DNA from: Pseudomonas sp. UMAB-08
GTDB taxonomy: Bacteria; Pseudomonadota; Gammaproteobacteria; Pseudomonadales; Pseudomonadaceae
Assembly: GCF_900095225.1 (NCBI RefSeq)
Contig: NZ_LT607417.1
Span: 45,540 to 109,539, forward strand
Length of the DNA: 64,000 nucleotides
Direction: 5' to 3'
Below the pieces are notes generated by a model that saw nothing but the letters and a program-made list of their open reading frames with translations, searched no databases and had not been told where the DNA came from. This document shows positions 55,741 to 62,777 of this stretch, piece after piece; position 1 is the stretch's first letter; each line of letters begins with the position of its first letter. The position numbers were made by a program, and so were the translations under genes.

Positions 55741-56390
55741 TCGTAGATAACGTAGCCGCCGGTAAAGCCGCCTTTGCGCATGAAGCGCGATGACCAGCTC
55801 TGCGCAGCCTTGGCCAGCCCCATTGCCTCTTTTTGAAACTCGACCGGGGATAATCCGTTGATACCGTCAGCGCTGAATATCTTGAAGTGCAGCATGAACT
55901 CTGGGGATACAGGGAATCGCTGCCCTTTCAAGGTCACCCAGTAAATAAGCTCGTCGTCAGTGTTTACTTCCACCGCATCGGCACTCAGCGGAATGAAGCC
56001 GATGAATTCCCCGGCATCATTGCGCTCGATCAACGCGAACGCGTTCCCTCGAAGCGCCATGTTGACAATGATCGCCTTGATGAAGTTGAGCATTGTCATG
56101 TACGGGTTGGGCTTGGCGAGTAGTCGCACTGCCCTGCTGGTGCCCTTCGCGAGCACTCGACCCGTGGGCAGATCGTCGTATAGCTTCAGCGGAAGACCCG
56201 AGACCGTTTCGCTGAGTATCTTGATGCACGACCAGACAATCGGGATGGCCATCGCCTTCTTCGGAGTTATTACCTCGCCGGAGCGCGTCTCTCCTCCGAG
56301 GTCGGTATTCACCTCGATGTACTGGCCTGTTTTTGGATCGTTAAAGCCGAAGAAGCTCCAGCTCATCGGGTTGTACCAGCGAGAAGCCAT
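55740..56390 (-). pseudogene. Portal protein, N-terminal part (cut by inversion)
   Basis: 216 codons of an HK97-type portal: PKKAMAIPIVWSCIKILSET, VNMALRGNAFALIERNDAGE, then LHFKIFSADGINGLSPVEFQ and SRFMRKGGFTGGYVIYD at the break. The frame then runs on into antisense capsid sequence to 55641. The ATG at 56390 overlaps no neighbour, and the terminase stop is 8 bp upstream. The C-terminal part is at 53879-54439. Confidence 0.86.
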
Positions 56391-56397
56391 AGTGAGC

Positions 56398-57240
56398 CTA
56401 TAGAAGTCCGGAAAATCCGTGTTGGAGGTAGTGGGCGATATCGCCCTTGCTGTCTTCTTCCGCCTCTCCGCTGCTCGCGGCTGAAACGGCCATGGCCAAG
56501 GCAACCATGCCGTCAATACGGCCGGTTGCCTTGGACTTGGTAAATTTGCGCCCGCCAGCCGGGTCGGTGACCGTTACGGCGTTGGCTGAACACATCGTCA
56601 GTACCGGATGCATACCGTGACGAAGCTTTTTCGCCAGCAGCATCGATTCAAATTCGCGCAGCGCGGGTGACATGCTCTGGAAGCCCTGCCCGAACTCATG
56701 GAACCGGCTCAGCTCTTCCTCTGAAAATCCCGCCCTGATCAAGCAAGGCTTGAGAAAGCGCATGTTGTAGCGGTCAAAGTTGATGACCTGAACGTCGCAT
56801 CGATCGAAGACTGTCCGGAGGTACTCGGCGACAAAGTCATACTCAATCGCTCGGCCCGGGCAGGTTTCTAGAAATCCATCCCGTGCCCACTGGTCATACG
56901 GAACCCGGTCATTTCTGGATTTCTCCGTCAACCCATCCTCCGGTAGCCAGAAAGTCGATTCGACGTCGCCGTCATCGCTCACCAGCTCCAGCGCGGTCAA
57001 GTCACTCACCGCCGAGAGATCGAGACCGCCATAAACTCTCCGGCCATCGAGAGATTGAGGTTTGGCGCCGTTTTCAGACCAGATCGTCCTGTTCACAAAC
57101 GGGCTACGCGCCTCGACGCGCTGATTCAGGATCAAGTTTCGGTAAGCGGGCTCGCGACTCGGCAGGCGCTTGGCGTCTGAGGCCTGCCGACGAACCTCCT
57201 CCTTGTTCATGAAGTCGTCAAAATGCGGGTTATTCGCCAA
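56398..57240 (-). pseudogene. Large terminase, C-terminal nuclease part
   Basis: 280 codons matching the latter part of an HK97-type large terminase: linker (PSREPAYRNLILNQRVEARS), the nuclease Asp strand (VYGGLDLSAVSDLTALELV), WARDGFLETCPGRAIEYDFV and the end with GRIDGMVALAMAVSAASSG. The N-terminal ATPase (Walker A/B) is missing. At 57240 the frame begins with TTG directly against the integrase fragment on the other strand, marking a deletion end. Confidence 0.85.
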
Positions 57241-57439
57241 AGTCAGGGATAAGGCCGCTGCAGCTTATGGAATTCCACTGAGCGACCATCCGCCAAGTTT
57301 TCACGAAATGCGATCCCTCTCAGCCCGCCTTCATGCGGCTGAAGGGCGCGATCCTCAAAAGCTGCTTGGCCACAAAAGCGCGGCGATGACTGATCTCTAC
57401 CGCGATAGTCGCGGCACTGAGTGGATCGACGTTGCTTAG
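57239..57439 (+). pseudogene. Tyrosine-recombinase integrase, C-terminal fragment
   Basis: The last 66 codons of a phage integrase: HEMRSLSARL (catalytic Arg), KLLGHKSAAMTD (His box) and LYRDSRG (nucleophile Tyr). The first part of the gene, including the first catalytic Arg and arm-binding domain, is gone. It ends 84 bp from the right attachment site, the usual place. The fragment cannot support excision. Confidence 0.87.
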
Positions 57440-57511
57440 TTTGCCACGGCAGTTTTGCTGATATATTGGGGAGGTTTTGGGGATGGTTTTAATTCCTTTT
57501 AAATCAACATC

Positions 57512-57763
57512 TTATAGATAGAACATGTCCTTATGGAAGACGTGGCTGCGCTCGCGTGCCGAACGCAATAGCGCTTTGATCGCGACGTAGGTTGTGGGCA
57601 GCCCGCAATCGAGGTTGTCCGAAGGGATCGCGGAGTGGTCATCGAAAGCCATGTGCGCAAAGGGTTCGTGAAACACTTCAAAATCCCTGCGTTCGATAAA
57701 CACACGCTCCAGCACAGTCGAGCGTGATCGAGGGTGAGCCCAGAGCGCGATCATTTTGTTCAT
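57512..57763 (-). pseudogene. Sulfotransferase, 5' fragment (split by prophage)
   Basis: 83 codons of a sulfotransferase N-terminus: IALWAHPRSRSTVLERVFIE contains the 5'-phosphosulfate-binding loop (PRSRST) near residue 10, then FHEPFAHMAF. Its ATG overlaps the transaldolase stop by four bases (ATGA), so translation is coupled. After the att repeat the frame adds two codons and stops. The 3' fragment at 43866-44369 completes it. Confidence 0.88.
57523..57537. repeat. Prophage attachment site, right copy
   Basis: ACATGTCCTTATGGA, identical to 44354-44368. The remaining integrase fragment lies just inside it. Confidence 0.88.
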
Positions 57764-59010
57764 GCTGGCGCTCGCAACAAAACAGCCTGATTGACGGTCT
57801 GTCCGGGCCGAGACACGGCGCCAATGAAAGGCATGCTCATCGGTACCGCCTGGCTCGCCCCCTGGATGAAGTCTGACAGCCGCTGATGTGCCAAAACGGC
57901 TTCAGCGTGGGCACAGATAAATGCCGGGTGCCGGGCAAAATCGCGGGCAGCGATAGACTCTTCAAAACGAGCGTCGCGAAAATAAGGGATCTTCATCAAC
58001 TTATGGAGAACCGCACGAGGGACGCGCGAAGCCGAAGGTTGTACCGAACAACCGATGCTTTCGCGCTGCACCAGAAACTCAATAATTTCCGGCGTTAGCG
58101 TGTAGCAGGTTTCGCGCTCCCCGGTTTTTTCAAGGTGCCAGCAACGGCTGAGCTCGCCGGGCATACGGTCAACCTTGATGCTGGAGATCAAGAGTCGGGC
58201 CGGGCTATTGGACCGCAACAAAAGGGCCTGAATAGCGTGATAAATCGCTATCTCTGCCCAGCGCTTATCCACAGGCGTCAGCTCAATCCCGCGCTCACGG
58301 GCTTGCGTGCCCAAGAGCGACTCGGCGCCAAATCGGCCGATCATGAATGTAATCACGTAGCGCGCGCCGCTCACGTCCGTGCCGTTGTGCAAAGCAGCTG
58401 CCCGCCCCAGGCGAATGGCCCTCATGCAGGCAGCAAACTGCGAAACGGTGAAACAAAACGTATTGTTGATTGAGCACCCTTGCGCGACCAGTTGCTCGAT
58501 GGCGTCATAACCGGCCTGGCTACCCGGCACCTTGATCATTACATTGGGAGCGATTTTCGTCAGCGCCAGCCCTTGTTGAACCATGCGCTCGGCGCAATGA
58601 ATATCATTGACATCGACCTGGGTCGAGAGCCAACCCTGGCGGTGCCGGGTTTGTTGCCACAGCGGGTTCAACAGGGAAGCACCTTGGGTGATCAACTCGG
58701 TATAGAGTCTTTCCTGAACGTGCGCGGCGCTGAGTGTCTGACTCAGTGCCTGAATGCGCGGCACCCACCTTGACGATTCGTCGAGAATGGCGGCGGTGAC
58801 CAGCCGGGGATTAGTGGTCGCGCCACTGACCCCCGATGGACTGTCGGCAAACTGCTCAGGTAACAATTCATTGATGTAACCGCTCACCGTCGGATAGCGG
58901 TGTAATAACTGTTGTTTGAAGGCCGCGTAGCCTGTCGGCGAAGCGTCCCACCAGACTTCGGAGTTGGCATTAAAACTTTTTAGAAGGCGAACAAAATCCC
59001 GGTCGTCCAT
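57760..59010 (-). CDS. Transaldolase-like enzyme of the sulfation operon
   Basis: 416-residue transaldolase-family barrel: GATTNPRLVTAAILDES near the start, DVNDIHCAERMVQQG, the Schiff-base Lys in NVMIKVPGSQAGYDAIEQLV, and INNTFCFTVSQFAACMRAI. It is about 100 residues longer than TalB, with an extra C-terminal part. GAAGG lies 11 bases before ATG. It starts 31 bp after the HAD gene and overlaps the sulfotransferase start. It probably transfers a three-carbon unit to make an unusual sugar or polyol; a housekeeping role is unlikely given the setting. Confidence 0.83.
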   Translation of the reverse strand: MDDRDFVRLLKSFNANSEVWWDASPTGYAAFKQQLLHRYPTVSGYINELLPEQFADSPSGVSGATTNPRLVTAAILDESSRWVPRIQALSQTLSAAHVQERLYTELITQGASLLNPLWQQTRHRQGWLSTQVDVNDIHCAERMVQQGLALTKIAPNVMIKVPGSQAGYDAIEQLVAQGCSINNTFCFTVSQFAACMRAIRLGRAAALHNGTDVSGARYVITFMIGRFGAESLLGTQARERGIELTPVDKRWAEIAIYHAIQALLLRSNSPARLLISSIKVDRMPGELSRCWHLEKTGERETCYTLTPEIIEFLVQRESIGCSVQPSASRVPRAVLHKLMKIPYFRDARFEESIAARDFARHPAFICAHAEAVLAHQRLSDFIQGASQAVPMSMPFIGAVSRPGQTVNQAVLLRAPA

Positions 59011-59041
59011 GCTAGTGATTCCCTTCGTTATCGAAATAGAT

Positions 59042-59767
59042 TCAAGCCATCAGGCTGCGCAGTTGATTCATGCTGGAAAAGGTCACGGCGCCCGCCTCTT
59101 TCAGCTCGGGATGTCGATCGGGAGGGCCGAACCCCAACACCCGTATCCCGGCAGCCACTGCGGCCTGAACACCGGGAATGCTGTCTTCTATGACCAATGC
59201 CCGATCAGGATTGACGCCGTTGCTCAGACACGCGGTCTGGAAAACCAGCGGATCAGGCTTCCAGGTGCCCACCTCGTAGCAACTAAAGACCTTGCCTTCA
59301 AACCAGGGCCACAAGCGGGTCAGTTTCAAACACTGCTCGACCTTCGAACGCGGCGCGCTCGAGGCCACACACAGGCGAGTATTGAGGCTCGACACCAGAT
59401 CAATAATGCCTGGGGTGGCCTGCAAATCAGTTGTATAGCGACTTAAGGCCTGCTTCCTCAGCACGGCTTCAAAATTGAGTGGCAGCAGGGTCGAATACTC
59501 ATCCTGAAGTTCATCAAGACACGTATTGATCTTGCGTCCTCTAAAGCGCCGGATGCAGTCGTTGATCTCCAGCAGAGGCCGCACTGGACGTTTATCGCGC
59601 AGGTGGGCATTGAACAAATGTGCCAATACGCTGAGGGTGATTTCTTCGCTCTGAACCAACACGCCGTCGCAATCAAAAATGATCAGGTCGGGCAGGTTTT
59701 CAAGACATGAGGCTTCAATGATGCGAGGTTTTGAAGTGACGTCTTGAGCATAACCGTTGGTGCGCAT
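59042..59767 (-). CDS. HAD-superfamily phosphatase, first gene of the sulfation operon
   Basis: 241-residue HAD phosphatase of the beta-phosphoglucomutase-like subfamily: motif I LIIFDCDGVLVQSEE, cap domain (about 45-120), motif II Ser in LCVASSAPRSKVEQC, motif III Lys in GTWKPDPLVFQTA, motif IV ALVIEDSIPGVQAA. AGGGGGGAT lies before the ATG. It probably dephosphorylates a sugar-phosphate intermediate made by the neighbouring transaldolase. It is followed closely by seven co-oriented genes (one split). Confidence 0.87.
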   Translation of the reverse strand: MRTNGYAQDVTSKPRIIEASCLENLPDLIIFDCDGVLVQSEEITLSVLAHLFNAHLRDKRPVRPLLEINDCIRRFRGRKINTCLDELQDEYSTLLPLNFEAVLRKQALSRYTTDLQATPGIIDLVSSLNTRLCVASSAPRSKVEQCLKLTRLWPWFEGKVFSCYEVGTWKPDPLVFQTACLSNGVNPDRALVIEDSIPGVQAAVAAGIRVLGFGPPDRHPELKEAGAVTFSSMNQLRSLMA

Positions 59768-60113
59768 GCCCCATCCCCCCTGTTGACCTTCAGCCGATGT
59801 GGCATTTCAGAAATACAGATTGGATCCATTACAGAGGCCTGTCAAAGCTGTTTTAATGGCTTATTAATCACTAATAGATATTAAAATTATATTTTAATAT
59901 CTATTAGTGATTAATTTTTGCTAAGCCACTGATATACGTGATTATTTATGCTGGGGCACAAAGCCATCAATTACCCATATGAATAGTGTTGATATAACAA
60001 AGCACTCGTTCGACTATGTTTTATATCCCCATACACGGTCTTAATGCCCAAAGTCATTCATATACGAAATGACCCACGACCGTCTGCGTAGGTAGCCAGC
60101 CAGATCGCGTCGG
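59768..60113. other. AT-rich intergenic region upstream of the sulfation operon
   Basis: 346 bp between the TonB-receptor stop and the HAD start, both on the minus strand. It contains the long palindrome at 59863-59915 and is markedly AT-rich from 59840 to 60040. It must hold the operon promoter. No gene was seen. Confidence 0.65.
59863..59915. repeat. Perfect 25-bp inverted repeat, candidate operator or cruciform
   Basis: Two 25-bp arms (59863-59887 and 59891-59915) are exact complements around a 3-base TAT loop. The arm begins ATTAATCACTAATAGATATT. It is almost all A/T, lies 96 bp before the first gene of the sulfation operon, and is followed by TTTTT on the plus strand. Its length and perfection are unusual. 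Confidence 0.85.
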
Positions 60114-62306
60114 TCAGAAGTTCAGCGTGGCACGAGCAACCAGCTGGCGAGGTTCGCCAATGACGATGGCGGGCGAACCGAGACCACTGCTGGACACGTA
60201 GTAGCGTTCGTCGAACACGTTTTTCAGGTTGAGCTGCAGCGTCAGGTCACGGTCTTCAATCTTCATTTTGTAGCTGACAAACGCATCGGCTACGGTCGAA
60301 GACGGCAAGTAATACTCGACGCCAGCGCCATCGTTCACCCTCCAGCGGCTGGCGTAACGTGCGCCCGCTCCTGCACGCAAGTCGCCCACACCGACATGGC
60401 CAAAGTCTCGGGTCAGGTACGCCGCCGCGGTGTGCTTCGACACGCCGTCCAGGGGTGCACCTTCGAGGATTGGGTCTTTAAGCACCTCGGTGTCGGTGTA
60501 CGCGTAGCTGCCAGTGACGCTCCAGAACTCGTCGAGCTGGCCGGTGATGTCTGCTTCAAGGCCACGGGAACGCACCTCGCCGGAGACCCGGGTGCACATT
60601 TCAGCGCCGCAGGCTTCGCTGGTCTGCACGTTCTTCTTGTTGATCGTGAACAGCGCTACCGTGGCGGTGATCGCGTCATTTTCAAATTTGGTGCCGAACT
60701 CATAGGCCTTGCCTTCTTCGGGTGGCAAGTCACCAATCGGCGTAGCAATCGAGGTGTTGGGGCGGAACGATTCGGTATAGCTGCCGTACACCGACCAGTC
60801 GGGTTGGATCAGGTACACCAGCCCTACGCGTGGCACGACTTTGCTGTCCTTGACGTCGGCACCCACCACAAACGGTCGGCCCTTGCCGGTGATTTCATCG
60901 AATGCGTCGTAGCGCAGGCCACCTTGCACAATCCAGCGCTCGCCCAAGTGCATCGAGTCCTGCACGAAGAACGCATGGGTTTGCAGATGGTCGCTCTGGT
61001 CGCTGTTTGCTGCACTGACCTTGCTCGGCAGCGGCGCCACGCCATACACCGGGGCGTTGTAATTGAAGTCGGCACTGGCGGTGTTACGCAGCAGGTCACC
61101 CAGATCCCGCTGGTTATTCATGTAGTCGGCGCCAATCAATACTTCGTGCAGCGTATCGCCCCAGTACAGCTTGCCCAGGGTATTGACCGTGGCTGTGTGG
61201 GCCACCTGCACCGCATCGCGGGTCGCATCGGCGCGCCGGGTCACCAGACCGGTGTCGTCATTCGCCGACATGAACCGCGATTGATTGTCGTTGTAATAGT
61301 TGCGGCTGTAGCCATAACCAGTGTTGAGCGTCCAGCTGTCGTTCAGGCGATGCTCCATACGCAGGTCCACCGAATCCGAACGCCCAGTGGTGACGTTGAA
61401 GGGCTCGTCCAGGCGGCGAGTGCGCGGGATGTCGAGCACCTTGCCGGTTTTCGGATTGATCTGCGTGCCTCGGTCGAATGGCACCGAATATTCCATGTGT
61501 TCGTAGGCGACAGAAACCTTGGTGTCCTCGCCATACCAGGCCAGCGAAGGCGCAATCACTGTCTGGTCGATGCTGCCAAAATTGCGCCAGTAATCGACGT
61601 TCTGTTTGTCGGCGATCAACCGGTAGGCCAGACCGCTAGCACCCAGCGGCCCGGTGAGATCAATCTGCTCGCCTCCGCCGCCAAAGCTGGAGCCGAATGC
61701 AGAGATCGAGTGAGCGGCTTCCAGCTGTGGCTTTTTGGTCACCACGTTGATGATCCCACCGGGGTCCTGCACGCCATACAACATCGACGCAGGGCCTTTC
61801 AACACTTCGATGCGCTCGGTGGTGGGCGTAAAATTACGCGCCTGCACTGACTGCATGCCGTCACGCATGATCGAGTTGTCACGGTTGGTACCGAAACCGC
61901 GTTTCTGGATCGCGTCCTGAGTGCCGCCCAGGGTGTTGCCCTGTTTGACCCCGCTCACCGCATTGATCGCCTCGTCCAGACTCGCCGGTTGGCGGTCTTC
62001 GATGACCCGGTTGGTGACCACGTTCACCGATTGCGGGACCTCCACCAGACGCGCATCGGTGCGGGTCGCGACCGTGGCGCGCCGTGCCTGATAGCTTGTG
62101 CGGCTGCGCTCAAGCTCCTCGGCGTCGAGCGATTGAGCCTTAGCATCGATGTTGACGGCCTCAAGCTGCATCTCCTCGGCAAAGGCCATCGGCGCACTCA
62201 AGGCGCACAGCGTGGCCGCCGCCGTGTACAGATTGCGCAGTCGATACGACAGAGGCGCAACCGCTGTCGGCACGGGCACATAAAAACCGGCTTGATGCTT
62301 TGTCAT
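60114..62306 (-). CDS. TonB-dependent siderophore receptor
   Basis: 730-residue outer-membrane receptor. Signal peptide to about residue 43 (SAPMAFA), TonB box region (LEAVNIDA), plug domain (VEVPQSVNVVTNRVIEDRQP, then ERIEVLKGPASMLYGVQDPG and GGIINVVTKKP) and a 22-strand barrel ending in ...QLVARATLNF with a terminal Phe. The pattern matches FoxA/FpvA-type ferric-siderophore receptors without an N-terminal signalling domain. A Fur-box-like site lies upstream (62352-62370). AGGTTT precedes ATG. Substrate unknown. Confidence 0.9.
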   Translation of the reverse strand: MTKHQAGFYVPVPTAVAPLSYRLRNLYTAAATLCALSAPMAFAEEMQLEAVNIDAKAQSLDAEELERSRTSYQARRATVATRTDARLVEVPQSVNVVTNRVIEDRQPASLDEAINAVSGVKQGNTLGGTQDAIQKRGFGTNRDNSIMRDGMQSVQARNFTPTTERIEVLKGPASMLYGVQDPGGIINVVTKKPQLEAAHSISAFGSSFGGGGEQIDLTGPLGASGLAYRLIADKQNVDYWRNFGSIDQTVIAPSLAWYGEDTKVSVAYEHMEYSVPFDRGTQINPKTGKVLDIPRTRRLDEPFNVTTGRSDSVDLRMEHRLNDSWTLNTGYGYSRNYYNDNQSRFMSANDDTGLVTRRADATRDAVQVAHTATVNTLGKLYWGDTLHEVLIGADYMNNQRDLGDLLRNTASADFNYNAPVYGVAPLPSKVSAANSDQSDHLQTHAFFVQDSMHLGERWIVQGGLRYDAFDEITGKGRPFVVGADVKDSKVVPRVGLVYLIQPDWSVYGSYTESFRPNTSIATPIGDLPPEEGKAYEFGTKFENDAITATVALFTINKKNVQTSEACGAEMCTRVSGEVRSRGLEADITGQLDEFWSVTGSYAYTDTEVLKDPILEGAPLDGVSKHTAAAYLTRDFGHVGVGDLRAGAGARYASRWRVNDGAGVEYYLPSSTVADAFVSYKMKIEDRDLTLQLNLKNVFDERYYVSSSGLGSPAIVIGEPRQLVARATLNF

Positions 62307-62351
62307 GGATAAACCTGAGCTCTCGAATAGTGTTTTCGCTTACATGGAAAC

Positions 62352-62370
62352 GAATCTTATTCTCACTATC
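62352..62370 (-). promoter_or_regulatory. Fur-box-like site upstream of the siderophore receptor
   Basis: Minus strand GATAGTGAGAATAAGATTC matches 13 of 19 positions of the Fur consensus GATAATGATAATCATTATC. It lies about 45 bp before the receptor start, where iron-dependent repression would be expected. Confidence 0.65.
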
Positions 62371-62453
62371 GGATTGCTGAAACGTTTTATCTCACCGACG
62401 TTCAAAATATTTTTTTGATGACCACATTAACGCGAGTCATGCCCCTCCGGGAG

Positions 62454-62777
62454 CTATGACTCAATTTCCATGTCCAGCACTGCGGCCCCCAGCGCCTTCC
62501 CATGGGCATCCAGTGCCAGGGACCGGGTCACGCCGCCGCGCAGGATGCCGGGCAGGACGAAGTTCAGGGCATGGACATTCGGCAACTCATAGCGCCGAAC
62601 GGGGCCTGCCACCGGGTCGAGCAACTCAGCGAACCAGGTCGTGACGCGCTCGACAGTCAGCGTCTGGCACAGGTGCGGGTAGTCTTCGGCGCGGTAGGCG
62701 ATGACCGAAATGTTCGAGGTGTCGCCTTTGTCGCCCGTGCGGGAATGGGCCAGCTCACGCAGTTTGACGGTACTCAT
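62454..62777 (-). CDS. AtuA-related small subunit-like protein
   Basis: 107-residue protein matching the C-terminal domain found in some AtuA proteins: LRELAHSRTGDKGDTSNISV at the start, with a Thr/Gly-rich loop and ALNFVLPGILRGGVTRSLAL. The ATG overlaps the stop of the larger AtuA-like gene by four bases, so both are made together. Members take part in acyclic terpene or related catabolism. Confidence 0.84.
   Translation of the reverse strand: MSTVKLRELAHSRTGDKGDTSNISVIAYRAEDYPHLCQTLTVERVTTWFAELLDPVAGPVRRYELPNVHALNFVLPGILRGGVTRSLALDAHGKALGAAVLDMEIES

Larger units (their letters stand above)
44354..57537. mobile_element. Decayed lambdoid-type prophage inserted in a sulfotransferase gene
   Basis: 13.2 kb bounded by 15-bp direct repeats. 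It contains head (portal, protease, capsid, connector), tail (tube, chaperones, fibre) and lysis-like genes on the minus strand, with morons on the plus strand. Replication, immunity, small-terminase and most integrase and tail genes are missing. Deletions (integrase-terminase fusion, truncated tape measure) and an internal inversion show it cannot make virions or excise by itself. The host operon is interrupted but its flanks still read as one gene. Confidence 0.9.

Noticed and set aside
59863..59915. Palindrome considered as the terminator of the siderophore-receptor gene
   Set aside because: The stem is almost entirely A/T, the loop is only three bases, and the T-run is on the plus strand, whereas the receptor is on the minus strand.
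60396..61850. Long open frame (484 codons) on the plus strand
   Set aside because: Antisense to the TonB-dependent receptor, which shows plug and barrel motifs throughout. No start signal or recognisable domain.
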